A stretch of DNA of 64,000 nucleotides from Platynereis dumerilii (lineage: Eukaryota > Annelida > Polychaeta > Phyllodocida > Nereididae): positions 1,890,001 through 1,954,000 of the forward strand of contig JAPTHN010000025.1 in the NCBI GenBank assembly GCA_026936325.1, read 5' to 3'. The notes beneath the pieces were generated by a model. It was not told the DNA's origin and did not search any database. It saw only the letters and a list, made by a program, of their open reading frames with translations. Shown piece by piece: positions 1-12,325 of the stretch. The translations under genes and the position numbers were made by a program. Position 1 is the first letter of the stretch, and each line of letters starts with the position of its first letter.

Positions 1-2523
1 ATACACAAGAGATATTGGGTATTCAGAAATTGTGTTCAGGTCTTGAAAATTCGGCCAGTCTGTCCCAGGCAGCCATTGCTTATGTGGCAAAGTGGCAACT
101 GCCATGAGAATGATTAGTCCATCCACTCAAGGAGGCCCATGCAAGATGTCAAAAAATTACAAAATCAAGAAAATGCTGAAAAGAAAAACTTTGCAATCAA
201 GTTTATGATTATGTGATGCAACAAAAGTAACTGAATAAGAGAGAACCCTCTCAGACGGAGACTTGACCCAGTGACCCTATTGACGACTTACCAAATGACA
301 TATGCCATGGTATTTTACTTTTCTCAATTTGAAATAACGCAAACGATAGTGACTTTGGGACCCATTGACTTATTTTGCTACCGGCCCGAAAAGGCAACAG
401 TCCGCCCCTGAGGGCAGGCAATCAAAGACAACTTGTTTGAGATGTACGGTATTCAACAACCAGTGAATTATTTGGAACTGACAAATGTCCTTCGCAGATA
501 ATTCCTCCTTAGGAAACCATTTTAAATGTAAGATTTTGCCCTACATTCCGCCTACTTAACATAAAGTAAACAAGGTTGTTCACTGTTCATTGAAAGGTTT
601 TGACCTGTCAAAAATACACGTTTTATCAACATCATATGACAATTGCTCAAGCTTATCATAGGGATTTTGCCATCTGGAAGGTTATAAAAAATATAGCGTA
701 TCTACATGAATTCCTAGAAATTACAATAATACTCAAAAACGAGTTTATTAGATAGGTCAAATTGAAACACTTGCAAAATTTGATTCAAATATGTATTATA
801 GTGAGGTTTTATATCCATGCAAGTTATAGTAAATTTTATTATGGATTTATTTGAAGGTTTGAATGAAAGTCAGCGGATATTCAATTAGACTTTTCAGTGG
901 GTCTGTCACTATAATAAGGCTGATGACAAGCATCAATGGTCATCTCGGAAAGATGGCAGAACTTAGTGAGAGTGAGGTGATGTATTTCTAGATTGAGGGA
1001 AAGCACATTTGATAGCATTTGTGGTTGTTGATATTAATCCTTGCCATTGCTTGGTCATTTTCAAGATAACATTGATAACAGGCAAAGTCTAAATCTAAAA
1101 AAAGTTTCAAGAAATCAAATATTCCATCAGGCTACAGTAGCCTGCTTCAGTTGCGAGCTATAAGTATGTGGCACTGCAAATCGAGAAAGACCTTCTAATA
1201 TTCTATCTTTTTACAAAATAGTGAGTCAAATACTCTAGTGTAGGCCTACATGTTGCTACACAGTAGTGAATAGCGATACCCCTTAAATATAGCATTGATT
1301 TGTGTATGAGCTAATTATCATCGTGGCAAGAAAATCTGTCAATATGTTTATCTTTTAACAATTATATGAATGGTCTTGGATTACACATTAAATTTAAAAG
1401 TATTTAAATGCCATTAAATTTAAAGTGTGATCCAAATTCCTTTTTGAATTGGTGCGAGGTTACCAACAGTAGGACTTGATACAGCCATGGTACATTTGCC
1501 TTAGGCGAGAGGTACATTGAAATTGTATATTTGAACACTCCCTTGTTTTCTGTATTTTTCCGTAGGGATTGGCATATTGACAATTATTAATTGCCCTTAC
1601 TATTATAATATTTTTAACATGTCAAAATTGTTATATTAAACCATTTTTCAACCTGACAAAAAGTCATTGAGCTAGTTTACTTTTTAGCAGACACCATCAG
1701 TTTTTGTAAATCATGCATAATTATATGGTTTCATATGGCTCCTTTTCATTATTTATTTCTGAGACTGAAAAGGTGACACCGTTTATTTCTTTATAGCAGT
1801 TTGGTGCCACATATTATAGCTATGCATATCTCAGTACGTTTAAATAAATCACTAAACTTGACTGAAGTGAACAACAAATTAGTTAAAAACTTGAAAGTTT
1901 CATGAGGAAGCATGATGTATGGAAATGCATAAGTCATATTCACACCTCAACCTATCAATTACATCTCCCACGCATACATTTCCGGACCTGACAGCATTAT
2001 CAATGGGATACATAAGAATACTACAACTCACAACTCGCCTATTAAGGAGTGATACTCATCATTGTCTACTCTCAAAATTAATTGCATTACAGTTTGTCTC
2101 ATTTCTAGAACGCACGGTCGTTGTTAAAAATCTGACAAAAACAGCACCAAAACATCACAAAAATGTGATAGACAAATTGCAAAATAGCTCATCTACCCGT
2201 GAGTATGTGTATATCTTCTGTGTGACCTGTAGATGATGAGCAATCAGGCCAAACACCAGTTCGCATGTTGTGTGACAAACTGTAAGCCATCAATATGCAG
2301 ATCACCCTGTTTATGCCATGGTTCCAGTTCTCGTCCAACTTTAAATTCTTATCAAACCCTTATTTCTCATAAACTGGTTTTAACCTAGAAAAATTGGGAC
2401 CAGTTGCTTCGAAATTCGGTCAAGAGTCACCAGCAACCATAGCTAATGTATCTTGGACAAACTTTCTGAAGTAGTTCGAAGTTCTATCCTCTTTCCAAAA
2501 GATTGTCCATCACCACTGCAAAT
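1..2523. other. No recognisable gene
   Basis: AT-rich DNA. The longest open frame (1919-2236, plus, 105 codons) has no recognisable domain, no plausible splice-linked partner and no similarity I recognise. I see no repeat ends or RNA genes here. Confidence 0.5.
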
Positions 2524-2525
2524 AT

Positions 2526-2551
2526 TTAGATAGATAGATAGATAGATAGAT
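2526..2551. repeat. (GATA)n microsatellite
   Basis: About six GATA/TAGA units directly left of a nested transposon block. Short GATA runs often end LINE copies in such genomes, but I see no LINE coding sequence beside this one. Confidence 0.8.
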
Positions 2552-2693
2552 ATTACAAGGGTTGGTTGATGAGACAAGAGAAAGAGGGAGTCTTCAACAT
2601 CTTACTTATTTATCCCATATAAGCACAGGCCCAAGCCTAAATACAGAATTGTTTTCCTTGTATCTAGTATCTTCCAAGGTATGACACTCTGAC

Positions 2694-4052
2694 TAGGGCT
2701 GCAATGGTTTATTGCGGTAAGAATAAACCGCGGTTTCAGGCGTCACGGTTCACCGCACCGTCACCACGACGAATAATTCGGTAAACCGTAGTTCCGATTT
2801 CCGCCGCCAGAGGCGCCTCGATCGCACAAGTTCAATTTGGTGAAGGAGCTCAGCAATGCATGGCAGAGCTGCAGTGCATTTGGTGAAGCCAATTCAATTG
2901 AATTGCCTTCAAACAATGGATGTTTCACATGAGACATAAATTGCAATTGACATTTTACCCCTTTTGACACCTGCCAATGTCAGTCAAAGGAGGCAGAACT
3001 TCTGTGAAGTCTGAAGTGCAATTCAAATTGTATGGGCCTACAATTATGGCCTTGTAGAAAAAGATTGTAGTTAATTGATTGCAGTAACATATAATTGCTT
3101 GTTAAAATTTCCAGTGTTCATTCATGATTTAGACTAATATTCAAGATTTGTAATGCTGTTGCATGCAAAAACATTTCAGTTATGATATGAATTCATTCCC
3201 CTTAGTATCAGTATAGCCCTGGGACCCATGCGTGAGCATGGGTCATGGGTCGTCCCATGCAAAATCATGAGAATTTGACATTGTGTCGGGAGAATTGTTC
3301 TAAATCAGTCAATTCCTGTTCAAATTTCATGAAATTTTGGTTTAGGGTAGCCCACATATTTTACTACTGACGGCACTAGGTTTGATAGCATTTTCACAAT
3401 GATTTGCAGGGTAAAAATAACTTTTAAATCAGAGAAATGCCAAAGAAAATTGAGAGACAGCCATCAGCCTCATTTTGGTGTGTGATGTCACCATTGTGAC
3501 GTCACTACAATAACCTATGACATCACAAACGTTTGTTATGACATCACTCTCTCTCACCCAATGAGAAGACGCCATTTGTTCAATGTATTAAGAAAAAAAT
3601 CATTTCTTGAACTTCACAGGGTGAGTGTTAATTTATTTTAACATGTAGAGATATAGATATAGGTGCCGTCAGCAGCAAATTTTGTGTACTTTCAGATGGT
3701 ATGATTGAAATGAACACACTTTACATACTTTTTGAGATATCTTGATTCTCCCTAACCATGTCTTTCAAATCTCATGATTTTTCAATGGGAGGATCCATGA
3801 CCCCTGTCCCAGGGGTCCAGGGCTAGTATCAGTATAGGGCATTAAATGAGACTAAATCAGTCATTTAACTCAGCTAAGTCATTGAAAAAGCGATCCATCT
3901 CCATGGTATAATTAATTAATTATTGCCTAAGGATGTTAATTTGAAAAAAGTACAGATTTGCCGATTTTTAAAGAACCGTGAAAAAAACCGAACCGTAAGT
4001 AAAAAACCGAAGACCGTACCGAACCGTGAGGCAGTGAACCGTTGCAGCCCTA
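2694..4052. mobile_element. Non-autonomous hAT-like element, middle layer of nest
   Basis: Ends are TAGGGCTGCAATGGTT on the left and the inverted complement of TAGGGCTGCAACGGTT on the right. They are flanked by a perfect 8-bp direct repeat ACTCTGAC at 2686-2693 and 4053-4060. TAGGG termini and 8-bp target duplications are hallmarks of the hAT superfamily. The sub-ends are rich in AACCG/CGGTT motifs. No transposase frame is visible. It is 1,359 bp long, of which about 620 bp is a further insertion (3215-3824 plus target copy). Confidence 0.85.
3215..3824. mobile_element. Innermost element of nest: long imperfect TIRs, 9-11 bp target duplication (MULE-like)
   Basis: The ends read AGCCCTGGGACCC and the inverted complement of AGCCCTGGACCCC. 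Imperfect inverted similarity continues for roughly 85 bp, with shared blocks GGGTCATGG, TCCCAT and AAATCATGAGA. The direct repeat AGTATCAGTAT flanks it at 3204-3214 and 3825-3835. Long TIRs with a 9-11 bp target duplication suggest a Mutator-like non-autonomous element; the superfamily is inference. No coding frame. Youngest of the three layers by position. Confidence 0.75.
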
Positions 4053-4249
4053 ACTCTGACTGAGCTTGCTATCTTCATCTGGACAAAAAAATAGGTAATT
4101 TTTTGAACTCAGCCAATCAGAAAAGTTCTTACAAAGGTCAAATTTGTAAGAACATCTCTCATTGGCTGAATCCTCTATTGACCTACTTTCTACCTTTGAA
4201 TATATCAGTGACAAGTAAATAAAAAGACTCCAATAGGCTTGGGCCTGTG

Positions 4250-4805
4250 ATGTGAAGGATCTTTCACTTGGACAGTATGGAGTGATACAGTGACAGGCCT
4301 ACAACATGTACAAGGGGCCACTAATTTAACTTTTTTTTTTTAACGAAACACTATTGCAAATTTTGATGGCAATTGTTTACATCAAGGTAGTATTCACTGT
4401 AATGTTGATGTGAAAACTTTGTTATACAGTATACAACAACCATGCCATTTTTAAAAGCATGAGGAAAATTTGCCTCTAAATAAATATCCTCTGTAACCCT
4501 TGCGAAGAAAGTGAATGAAGGCATTGTTATTATTTTTCTTCACTCCCAAAAACATATATTTACTCTTTGAGTATTTCTGGCTATTCACCATTATGTTTAG
4601 AATGAGGAAACGAAAGTACATTTTAAAGTCACAGCTAAGGTGTTTTGCCTTTCATGAATGCTGAGTGGGAATTATAAAGGGACAATAAAAATATGAAGCT
4701 GAATAAATATTCTGCATGTCAACATATGATGCCATCGTCAGACTTACAAAATTATATTCAAAATTCTAGATTCAGAATTAAAAGTTATCACCTCAGGACT
4801 GTTTA
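4250..4805. other. No recognisable feature
   Basis: AT-rich sequence. No open frame, repeat or RNA gene recognised. Confidence 0.5.
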
Positions 4806-4999
4806 GGCCAGACAATTGATTTTTAGCTTCTCGGATCTCAAGATTTTCAGCTGACATAAAAAGTAAAAAAGAAGCTAGCTTTGAATTTTATTTATTGATT
4901 GACACAATAAAATTAATAAATTACAGCTTTTTTCCCAACCGAGCTTGGAAAAAGTGCGTAGAAAAGATCTGAGAAGCTGAAAATATATTATGACCGGCC
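4806..4999. mobile_element. PIF/Harbinger-like MITE, copy A
   Basis: 194 bp with ends GGCCAGACAATTGAT and inverted GGCCGGTCATAATAT, then subterminal TTAGCTTCTCGGA/TCTGAGAAGCT. Flanked by TTA at 4803-4805 and 5000-5002. A TWA target duplication with GG-starting TIRs is typical of PIF/Harbinger (Tourist-type) elements. Related copies are at 41537, 51177 and 56089. Confidence 0.7.
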
Positions 5000-7014
5000 T
5001 TAAGCATGCTACAAAATATGTTTCTCTGCGAAAATATTGGAATTTTATTTAAAATAAGAATTCTGACACAAAAGTACAGTAAATTCCCCTACTCATTACT
5101 TGAAGATACATTTAAATAGATGGTTAGAACTTTTTTGGAAAATTAATGATAACATGTAGCAGTATTTTCTTTTTTTATTGCCTGGCTGGGTATAGGTCTA
5201 CTTCCTCAGGAATTTAATAAAATATACATGTGTGATCACTAAATGTTTTTAACTTCTCACTGTGTATATGTGCATGATGAATGTTTGCAGAAAAAGTACA
5301 ATAGACAGGAAATAAAATTAAACTGAAAATTTAAAAAGTAAAACAAAAGAGAGGATATACACGCAGTAGTTATGTTGACATTATGTTTGGCAAGGATCCA
5401 GTTTAAACCATTCCAAATAGAACAAGTGCTATAAATAAATCTTCAAAGGCTCCCCATGATACAGCTCCAGAACAATGGTTGTACAAGTGAGCAAAAACCA
5501 TTGGGAAAAAGTCAAAATACTCTGTTTTAGCATTTTTAGAGATATATACAGTCCTTCTACAGCAGAAGCCCTAAAGTAAGACTATTTACCAAGCCAAGGT
5601 CTGGTAAATAACAGAAGATTTATACCCACAACTATTAGTCTCTAATCTCTCTATTGATATAATTTAATATAATTTGGAAACAATTTAAGAACAAGTCCAG
5701 ATTGCAATATATATATATGTATATGACATTTTTTATTTGGATGTTTTCCCAGGCACCTCTGGACACAAATTATATGATGAAATGATTTTTATGGCACACA
5801 TCAAACCTACATAAATTGCCTAAAAGATTCAGAAGTAGGTACTAAAACACCCACATATTTTTTTCTGGCTTTCTGTTGTCCAAAAACACATCCCAACTAT
5901 TACATCTCTCATTTTACAAATAAATGCGGATGATCAGAAATGTAGTCTGAGTTTTAGCTTAGTTATAGCTGGCGCACTGGGCTGCTGACCGCTTTCACTC
6001 CCTGGGGGGGGGGGGGGGTTCTCGCTCATCGCAAAAAATTACGGGGGTGCTCAGCTGAGCATCTCACACCCAGACGCAGTAATGGAGCGCCGTGAGTGAA
6101 CCCAAAAAGAGGACCCTAAACTAGGAAAGTTCACCCTCTCAGAGGCATAAATTTTCTGTAACTTAATTGAAGTTCATTCAAAGTAATTATCTGGACGCCT
6201 CTGGCGTGCAGATACTGTCTCACAACGGCCTACTTCCTTGTGTTTTTCAGTTTCCTGTTGGCTGAACATAAGACATAGTGATGTACACAGTAAACCCATC
6301 AAACTTACTTTATGTTGCACACACGTGATCCAAGTGACTCAGACTGATATAGCAAACAGATAGTGGATAGATCTACAGATATCACCCGGTGAATTGGTCC
6401 TTAACACCGAGAATAGCTGGAAATCTGTGTTGCAATCATGGAAAATTGACTGGATTCTAAATAGGACAATGTACTAGAATTATAACTGATATACTGTCCC
6501 TATGGCACACCAGGGAGGGGGGACCAGTCTACCAGAATCTGATGTGCTTCAGCGCACACCCGTCATCAACACGCGGTAGCCACCTAGCATGCAAAATACG
6601 CACTAATGCTATTGGTTGAGAGAGCTATATAGATTTGCTGGTGTTCAACAACTAGATCATTAGGTTGAAACTGGCATGCATAAAAAATGTAAAAGGGGGT
6701 TAAAGAGCCCTAAAGCTATTGACCAACTTGTGACCGACTTATGCTCAGACAGGATGAACTGTTTTACAACCATGGCCTCATTCACACCTCCTTCTGACCT
6801 AAAGAATGGCTTTTTGAGGAAGCATACTACACTGGTCCATTTGTTAGACTAGCAGGGCTAGTCTTTCGGGATACTAGGTGTCGTCCAGTTCCGAGTCTAC
6901 CATCTCCATGGCAACCACAGTAGTAGTACTGTCTATTTACACAAGGTAGCTACACTTTCTTCTTCTTCTTATTGGGAGTTCTCTCCTGTGTTTTGGAGCT
7001 CCCCTATTGATAGT
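5000..7014. other. Non-coding stretch with a poly-G run
   Basis: No gene recognised. A G-run of about 14 bases lies near 6004-6018, followed by GC-richer sequence to about 6130. It resembles the G-rich ends of other short transposons in the window, but no second end could be placed. Confidence 0.45.
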
Positions 7015-8825
7015 TATGATATGGTCAATGATGTCAATCAATGTTAGTCAGCGATGTCAGCCAGTGATATCAACCAGTGATGTCAGCCACTGATGTCAGA
7101 CGGTGATGTCAGCCGGTGATGTCAACAAGTGATGTCAGCCACTGATGTCAGCCGGTGATGTCAGCCGGTGATGTCAGCCACTGATGTCAGCCGGTGATGT
7201 CAGCCACTGATGTCAACCGGTGATGTCAGCCACTGATGTCAGCCACTGATGTCAGCCACTGATGTCAACCAGTGATGTCAGCCACTGATGTCAGCCACTG
7301 ATGTCAGCCACTGATGTCAGCCACTGATGTCAGCCGGTGATGTCAGCCACTGATGTCAACTGGTGATGGCAGCCACTGATGTCAGCCACTGATGTCAGCC
7401 ACTGATGTCAACCAGTGATGTCAGCCACTGATGTCAACCAGTGATGTCAGCTGGTGATGTCAGTTGGTGATGTCAGCCGGTGATGTCAGCCAGTGATGTC
7501 AGCCAGTGATGTCAGCCAGTGATGTCAGCCACTGATGTCAGCTGGTGATGTCAGCCGGTGATATCAGCCACTGATGTCAGCCACTGATGTCTGCCGGTGG
7601 TCAGCCATTGATGTCAGCCACTGATGTCAGCTGGTGATGTCAGCCACTGATGTCAGCTGGTGATGTCAGCCGCTGATGTCAGCCACTGATGGTAGCCACT
7701 GGTGTCAGCCACTGATGTCAGCCAGTGATGTCAGCCACTGATATCAGCCGGTGATGTCAGCCACCGATGTCAACCAGTGATGTCAGCCACTGATGTCGGC
7801 CGGTGATGTCAGCCAGTGATGTAAGCCGTTTATGTCAGCCACTGATGTCAGCCGGTGGTCAGCCACTGATGTCAGCCAGTGATGTCAGCCACTGATGTCA
7901 GCCGGTGATGTCAGCCGGTGGTCAGCCATTGATGTCAGCCACTGATGTCAGCTGGTGATGTCAGCCGGTGATGTCAGCCACTGATGTCAGCCCCTGATGT
8001 CAGCCGGTGGTCAGCCACTGATGTCAGCCGGTGATGTCAGCCACTGATGTCAGCCGGTGATGTCAGCCAGTGGTCAGCCATTGATGTCAGCCACTGATGT
8101 CAGCTGGTGATGTCAGCCACTGATGTCAGCTGGTGATGTCAGCCACTGATGTCAGCCACTGATGGTAGCCACTGATGTCAGCCACTGATGTCAGCCAGTG
8201 ATGTCAGCCACTGATGTCAGCCGGTGATGTCAGCCACCGATGTCAACCAGTGATGTCAGCCACTGATGTCGGCCGGTGATGTCAGCCAGTGATGTAAGCC
8301 GTTTATGTCAGCCACTGATGTCAGCCGGTGGTCAGCCACTGATGTCAGCCAGTGATGTCAGCCACTGATGTCAGCCAGTGATGTCAGCCAGTGATGTCAG
8401 CTGGTGATGTCAGCCGGTGGTCAGCCATTGATGTCAGCCACTGATGTCAGCTGGTGATGTCAGCCGGTGATGTCAGCCACTGATGTCAGCCCCTGATGTC
8501 AGCCGGTGGTCAGCCACTGATGTCAGCCGGTGATGTCAGCCACTGATGTCAGCCGGTGATGTCAGCCAGTGATATCAGCCGGTGGTCAGCCATTGATGTC
8601 AGCCACTGACGTCAGCTGGTGAAGTCAGCCGGTGATGTGAGCCAGTGATGTCAGCCACTGATGTCAGCCACTGATGTCAGCCACTGATGTCAGCCACTGA
8701 TGTCAGCCACTGATGTCAGCCACTGATGTCAGCCACTGATGTCAGCCGGTCATAGGATGATGTCAGCTGATGAAGTCAGCCAATGATGTCAGCCGATGAT
8801 GTCAGCCAGTAATGTCAGTCAGTGA
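7015..8825. repeat. 13-bp minisatellite with a duplicated block of about 0.5 kb
   Basis: Roughly 135 tandem copies of a 13-bp unit, consensus TGATGTCAGCCAC, over 1.8 kb. The last positions vary among CCACT, CCGGT, CCAGT, CTGGT and AACCAGT. A rare variant GTAAGCCGTTTATG occurs at 7821 and again at 8294 (473 bp apart). A second rare variant AGCCCCTGATG occurs at 7989 and 8488 (499 bp apart, two units more). A whole block has therefore been copied in tandem and then slipped. 13 is not a multiple of 3 and all frames contain stops, so it is not coding. Confidence 0.97.
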
Positions 8826-11410
8826 TGAGCTGAACAAACTGCTGATCGACCCCCTGCTAGTCTTGCATATGGAAATATGCTCCCATCTAGTTTGACAATG
8901 TATAGAAACAAAATAAAAAGAATTCTCCCATGATGCATATATGTTTTAATAAAGTAAAGTGTAGTATACATAATCAAATAAAAGTTTCACTTTTAATTTG
9001 AAGTTTATAAACTTTATACAGTGTACTTTTAGTAAATGCATGACAGTTACAAGGGTAACTGTCATGGTAAATGTAAGCTGCATATGCATATACACATACA
9101 CATACAGCAAGATTGTTGGGTAATTTGAAAGAGGTGTGAAAAGGGGTAAATACATTTACTCTGCCCTTGGTCCATTTTTCTAGGCCAATGTGCAATGAAG
9201 TAGGGCAATAGCCTCAGGGCTCTTTGACTTTGTTTAAATTATGCTATTGCTTTCTTTCTCGAACATCTCAGGTTTTATTGAAATCATAAAAGTGGGTCTG
9301 CTTCATGAAGATGAGCTGTATCTACCTTAGCTTAAGATGTCCAAAGCAATGATGAGCTGTGGGTGTGTATCTCCTCTGTCAGCTTAACACAACTATTTCA
9401 AGTTGTTAAACACACAACTCCATCACACACAATCAAAAAACTTCATGCATCGCTATGTAGCAATTCATTTATTTCTCTCTCTTAAGGCCCATTGGCCACT
9501 ATGCCCTGATAACTTCTGACTACTGCTATTATAATTCAGCCAACCAGACTACCAGACCAATATTATGTTACAATGTTCAGGTCAATTATCAGCGTCCAGA
9601 TATGCAAATTGCCATTTGCCTTCTAGTTTTTCTATCATTTCTACAAATTGATAACTTTTTTATTGCCATATATGACCTTCCGAAAGGGATTTTATTGCGA
9701 AATTTTGGATTCTAGAAATGATGGACCAGGTCTAGGGAATTTCAGACCTCATTTTAGGACCCTTAGCTGGGGAAAATGACCCCGTGAAGAGCCCTTTTCA
9801 GCGGAGCATAGGTGTAGACAAAAATATAGTTAGAAGCCCCCCCCCCCAAGGTTTCACTCAGGTTCAATGCTTGATCTACCAAGATTTCTTTGAACACCAT
9901 GAAACAGTAATTGATCAAATATGGTACACTAATTATACGAGTCCTGATTTGAGGACAGAGAGAGAGAAGAGCCATCGAGTGTAACCATTGAGTTATCTCT
10001 GGAGATAAGATCATAAAGTCACTCTTGAAACATCAAAAAACAACCTAGTTCTCAGCATTTTATTTTGGTGTACTGTCCTTGAGTCTGTCTTCGACTTAAA
10101 GTATGTTGAGCTATGGTGCATGGATTGTTCCCAATTTCAAACATGGCCATCTCAGCTCTGTTGGTGATAAGAACTGTACAATGTAGCTAAATATAGGAAG
10201 TCGTCCAAAAAGCTTTGTTTGTGACTTCTAATTCCCATTTAAATTAAGATGTTTTCAGGCATTTACTAGCCCAAATTTGCTACTTTTTCCACCCATGCCC
10301 ACTATTAATTCACTTTTATGACCAGTCTGCATAGTTTTCTGGGAGATATTTTGTGTTGGTTTTAGACTTCTAGTATACTAAGTGACCTCAGTAATGTTTA
10401 TTAACTTTTTATGCAATGCACCAAACCAAACAAGACAACGTTTATACTGCAGTGCAATTTGTCTGGACTTTTGCATTCCTTTGGACTTCTTTAGCTCAAG
10501 TGAATATAAAATGCTTTTATACCTTCCTTTTTCTTTCATGTGAATTTTTATTATTTCCTGAATTTTGCCTATATAATGACTTAGGCATGTTTGTGCAGAC
10601 CTTCTGCTGATCTTTCATGCATTAAATAGCCCATCAAAATATTTTGCCAGAGAGGAAATTTCATAGCATGACCAGACTTTCTGTACAATTCAATAGCCAT
10701 ATTGTGTAATATCTATACAATCATTGTTGTAAAGACACAGTTCAAATATTTCAGAGGTATTATAGAACATTTTAGAAATATGCCACATTCCAAAATTTCA
10801 GAGTGAATTTGAAATACTAGGCAATTGGCTCATTACAGGTGATTTCATTAGTACGCAATTCTAAGGTTCCTGGCCCACAAAATATGTGGCATTTTTGGTT
10901 GATCTGATAGGTTAAGACCTGACAGAACGTCACACAGCTGACAGATCAAACGTAGCAAGTGCTTGTTTAGCATTGATTCCTCACAGCCAAGTGTGAATGA
11001 CAAGAATCGCATGGTAATGAAATCGCCTGTAACAAAATCGCACATACGAAAGTTAATGTACCTTTTTCTGAATTTTAGCAAGAACAGGTCTTAAGAATAA
11101 ATTCCATATTTTCTTGGTTATCCACATATCAAAAGTACAATGAATGAAATAGTTGTTGAAATCCTAGAACAGTGTTGCAATGCTGTCTTAACTCAGTGTG
11201 TAATACCCATACATGAATTGAATGAACAGAGGCTTGCAAAGTTGCACTGTTTTTAGAGTCAACTAGAATTTGTGTCGCAAGCGGAACACATGCGAGTTCA
11301 CTATGCGTATGTTGTTTTGCCATTTTTGTGAGTAGATTCTTGGGGAAAATGGTGTAGAATTTGGGACCTAGGTTTTCATACATAATCAGAGAAATAGAAC
11401 AGACAATAAA
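8826..11410. other. No recognisable gene
   Basis: Only short open frames (up to 83 codons), overlapping on both strands and without recognisable domains. A C-run of about 13 bases is at 9838-9851. No transposon ends could be paired. Confidence 0.45.
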
Positions 11411-11411
11411 C

Positions 11412-11885
11412 TTAGCAGTGGTATCACTAGGAGGGGGGGCGGTGCAGTAAAAAAAAAGTACAAGCGGCTTACAACAAATTATGGCAATGACAGGAAGGCC
11501 AGATCTAAAAGGTATTGAGATTAGTAGCATAGCCATTAGGGGGGGGGGGGGGTGAGAGGGCAGGGGGAACAACTTGCCCCCTAAACAGATTTTGGGGAAA
11601 TTTCTGCTGATGTACTAGCAAAATTAGAAAGGAAAGTGGGGAAATGGTAAGAAAAATGGAGAAATTATGAGCAAAAGGAAATGGTAAGCAAAATGTGGAA
11701 ATTATCAGTAAAATGGGGAAATGGTAAGAAAAATGGGAGAAATGGTCAGAAATTGGGGAAATGGTAAAAAAGAAGTGGGAAATTAACAGAAAAAAGAAAC
11801 TGAAAGAAAAGGGGATTTATACGAAGAGTTTTAACAGATTTTTCCATTTTTTCTACACAATTTCCCCATTCTTCTTCTCTATTTC
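11412..11885. repeat. G-rich transposon-end-like sequence plus degenerate GGGAAATGG tandem repeat
   Basis: 11413 starts CAGTGGTATCACTAGGAGGG and an AGCCATTAGGGGG block follows at about 11533. Both resemble the CAGTGGCGTA...GGGG ends of short hAT-like elements (compare 27186-27417). From about 11590 to 11880 the strand is a degenerate tandem repeat built on GGGAAATGGTAAG, with units of about 25-30 bp. No coding capacity. Confidence 0.45.
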
Positions 11886-11957
11886 CCATTTTTCTGCCCC
11901 TGAATGATATAAATTTGCAAAAAACACCACAAAAATTTCCAAAAGGTAACCAGCACC

Positions 11958-12000
11958 AGTGGCATATCCAGGATTTTTTTCAGGGGGGGCCAAACCACCT
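11958..12000 (+). mobile_element. Probable end of a short hAT-like element
   Basis: CAGTGGCATATCCAGGA followed by a T-run and GGGGGGGCC matches the style of hAT-like MITE ends (CAGTGGCGTA-type, then a G-run). The opposite end and a target duplication were not located, so this is a fragment at best. Confidence 0.35.
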
Positions 12001-12085
12001 AGATATTTCCCCAAATTGTTTTTCGCGACCAACAGCTCTGTCATGTGTCGCACATTGTACAATGTTCAAAAATTCTTTCAGAAAA

Positions 12086-12325
12086 CATTTTCAGTGTACC
12101 TTCATGAGGAAAATCCCAGCTGGATGTCGTTCGGATGAGACGTTAAATTGGCGGACTATTGTATCAGTGTCTATGCTGGGCAAGTAAAAGATCCCTTAGA
12201 TGGGATAAATGTGTAGCATGTTGAGGACTCCCACTCTCTCTCCCATCTCATCAATCGACCCTTGTGAGCGCCTAGAACTGGGCTTAGAGGGCTGCACTTA
12301 CCATATCTATCTATCTATCCATGTG
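12086..12325 (+). mobile_element. SINE/LINE 3'-tail-type dispersed repeat with (TATC)n end
   Basis: The segment contains GGATGAGACGTTAAATTGG, AAAGATCCC and GAGCGCCTAGAACTGGGCTT, then ends in (TATC)n at about 12303-12322. From memory, closely similar strings form the 3' tails of L2/CR1-type LINEs and tail-sharing SINEs in many marine invertebrates. No RT frame and no clear tRNA head is present, so LINE tail versus SINE is undecided. Confidence 0.5.

Larger units (their letters stand above)
2624..4249. mobile_element. Outer DNA transposon of a three-level nest (TIR CACAGGCCCAAGCCTA)
   Basis: The left end reads CACAGGCCCAAGCCTA and the right end is its inverted complement, giving terminal inverted repeats of about 16 bp. 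Without the inserted hAT element (2694-4060 including one target copy) it would be only about 260 bp, a MITE. A second copy of the family lies at about 54.40-54.69 kb and shares both ends plus internal sequence (a Chi-like block with AATCAGA and AAGAACTTCTCT). No coding capacity. No clean target duplication is visible, so the superfamily is not assigned. It is the oldest of the three layers because the others sit inside it. Confidence 0.7.

Noticed and set aside
1919-2236. 105-codon plus-strand ORF
   Set aside because: No domain, no signal peptide, no splice partner; compatible with chance in AT-rich DNA.
7015-8825. CRISPR-like regular repeat
   Set aside because: The 13-bp unit is strictly tandem with no spacers and lies in an animal genome; it is a minisatellite.
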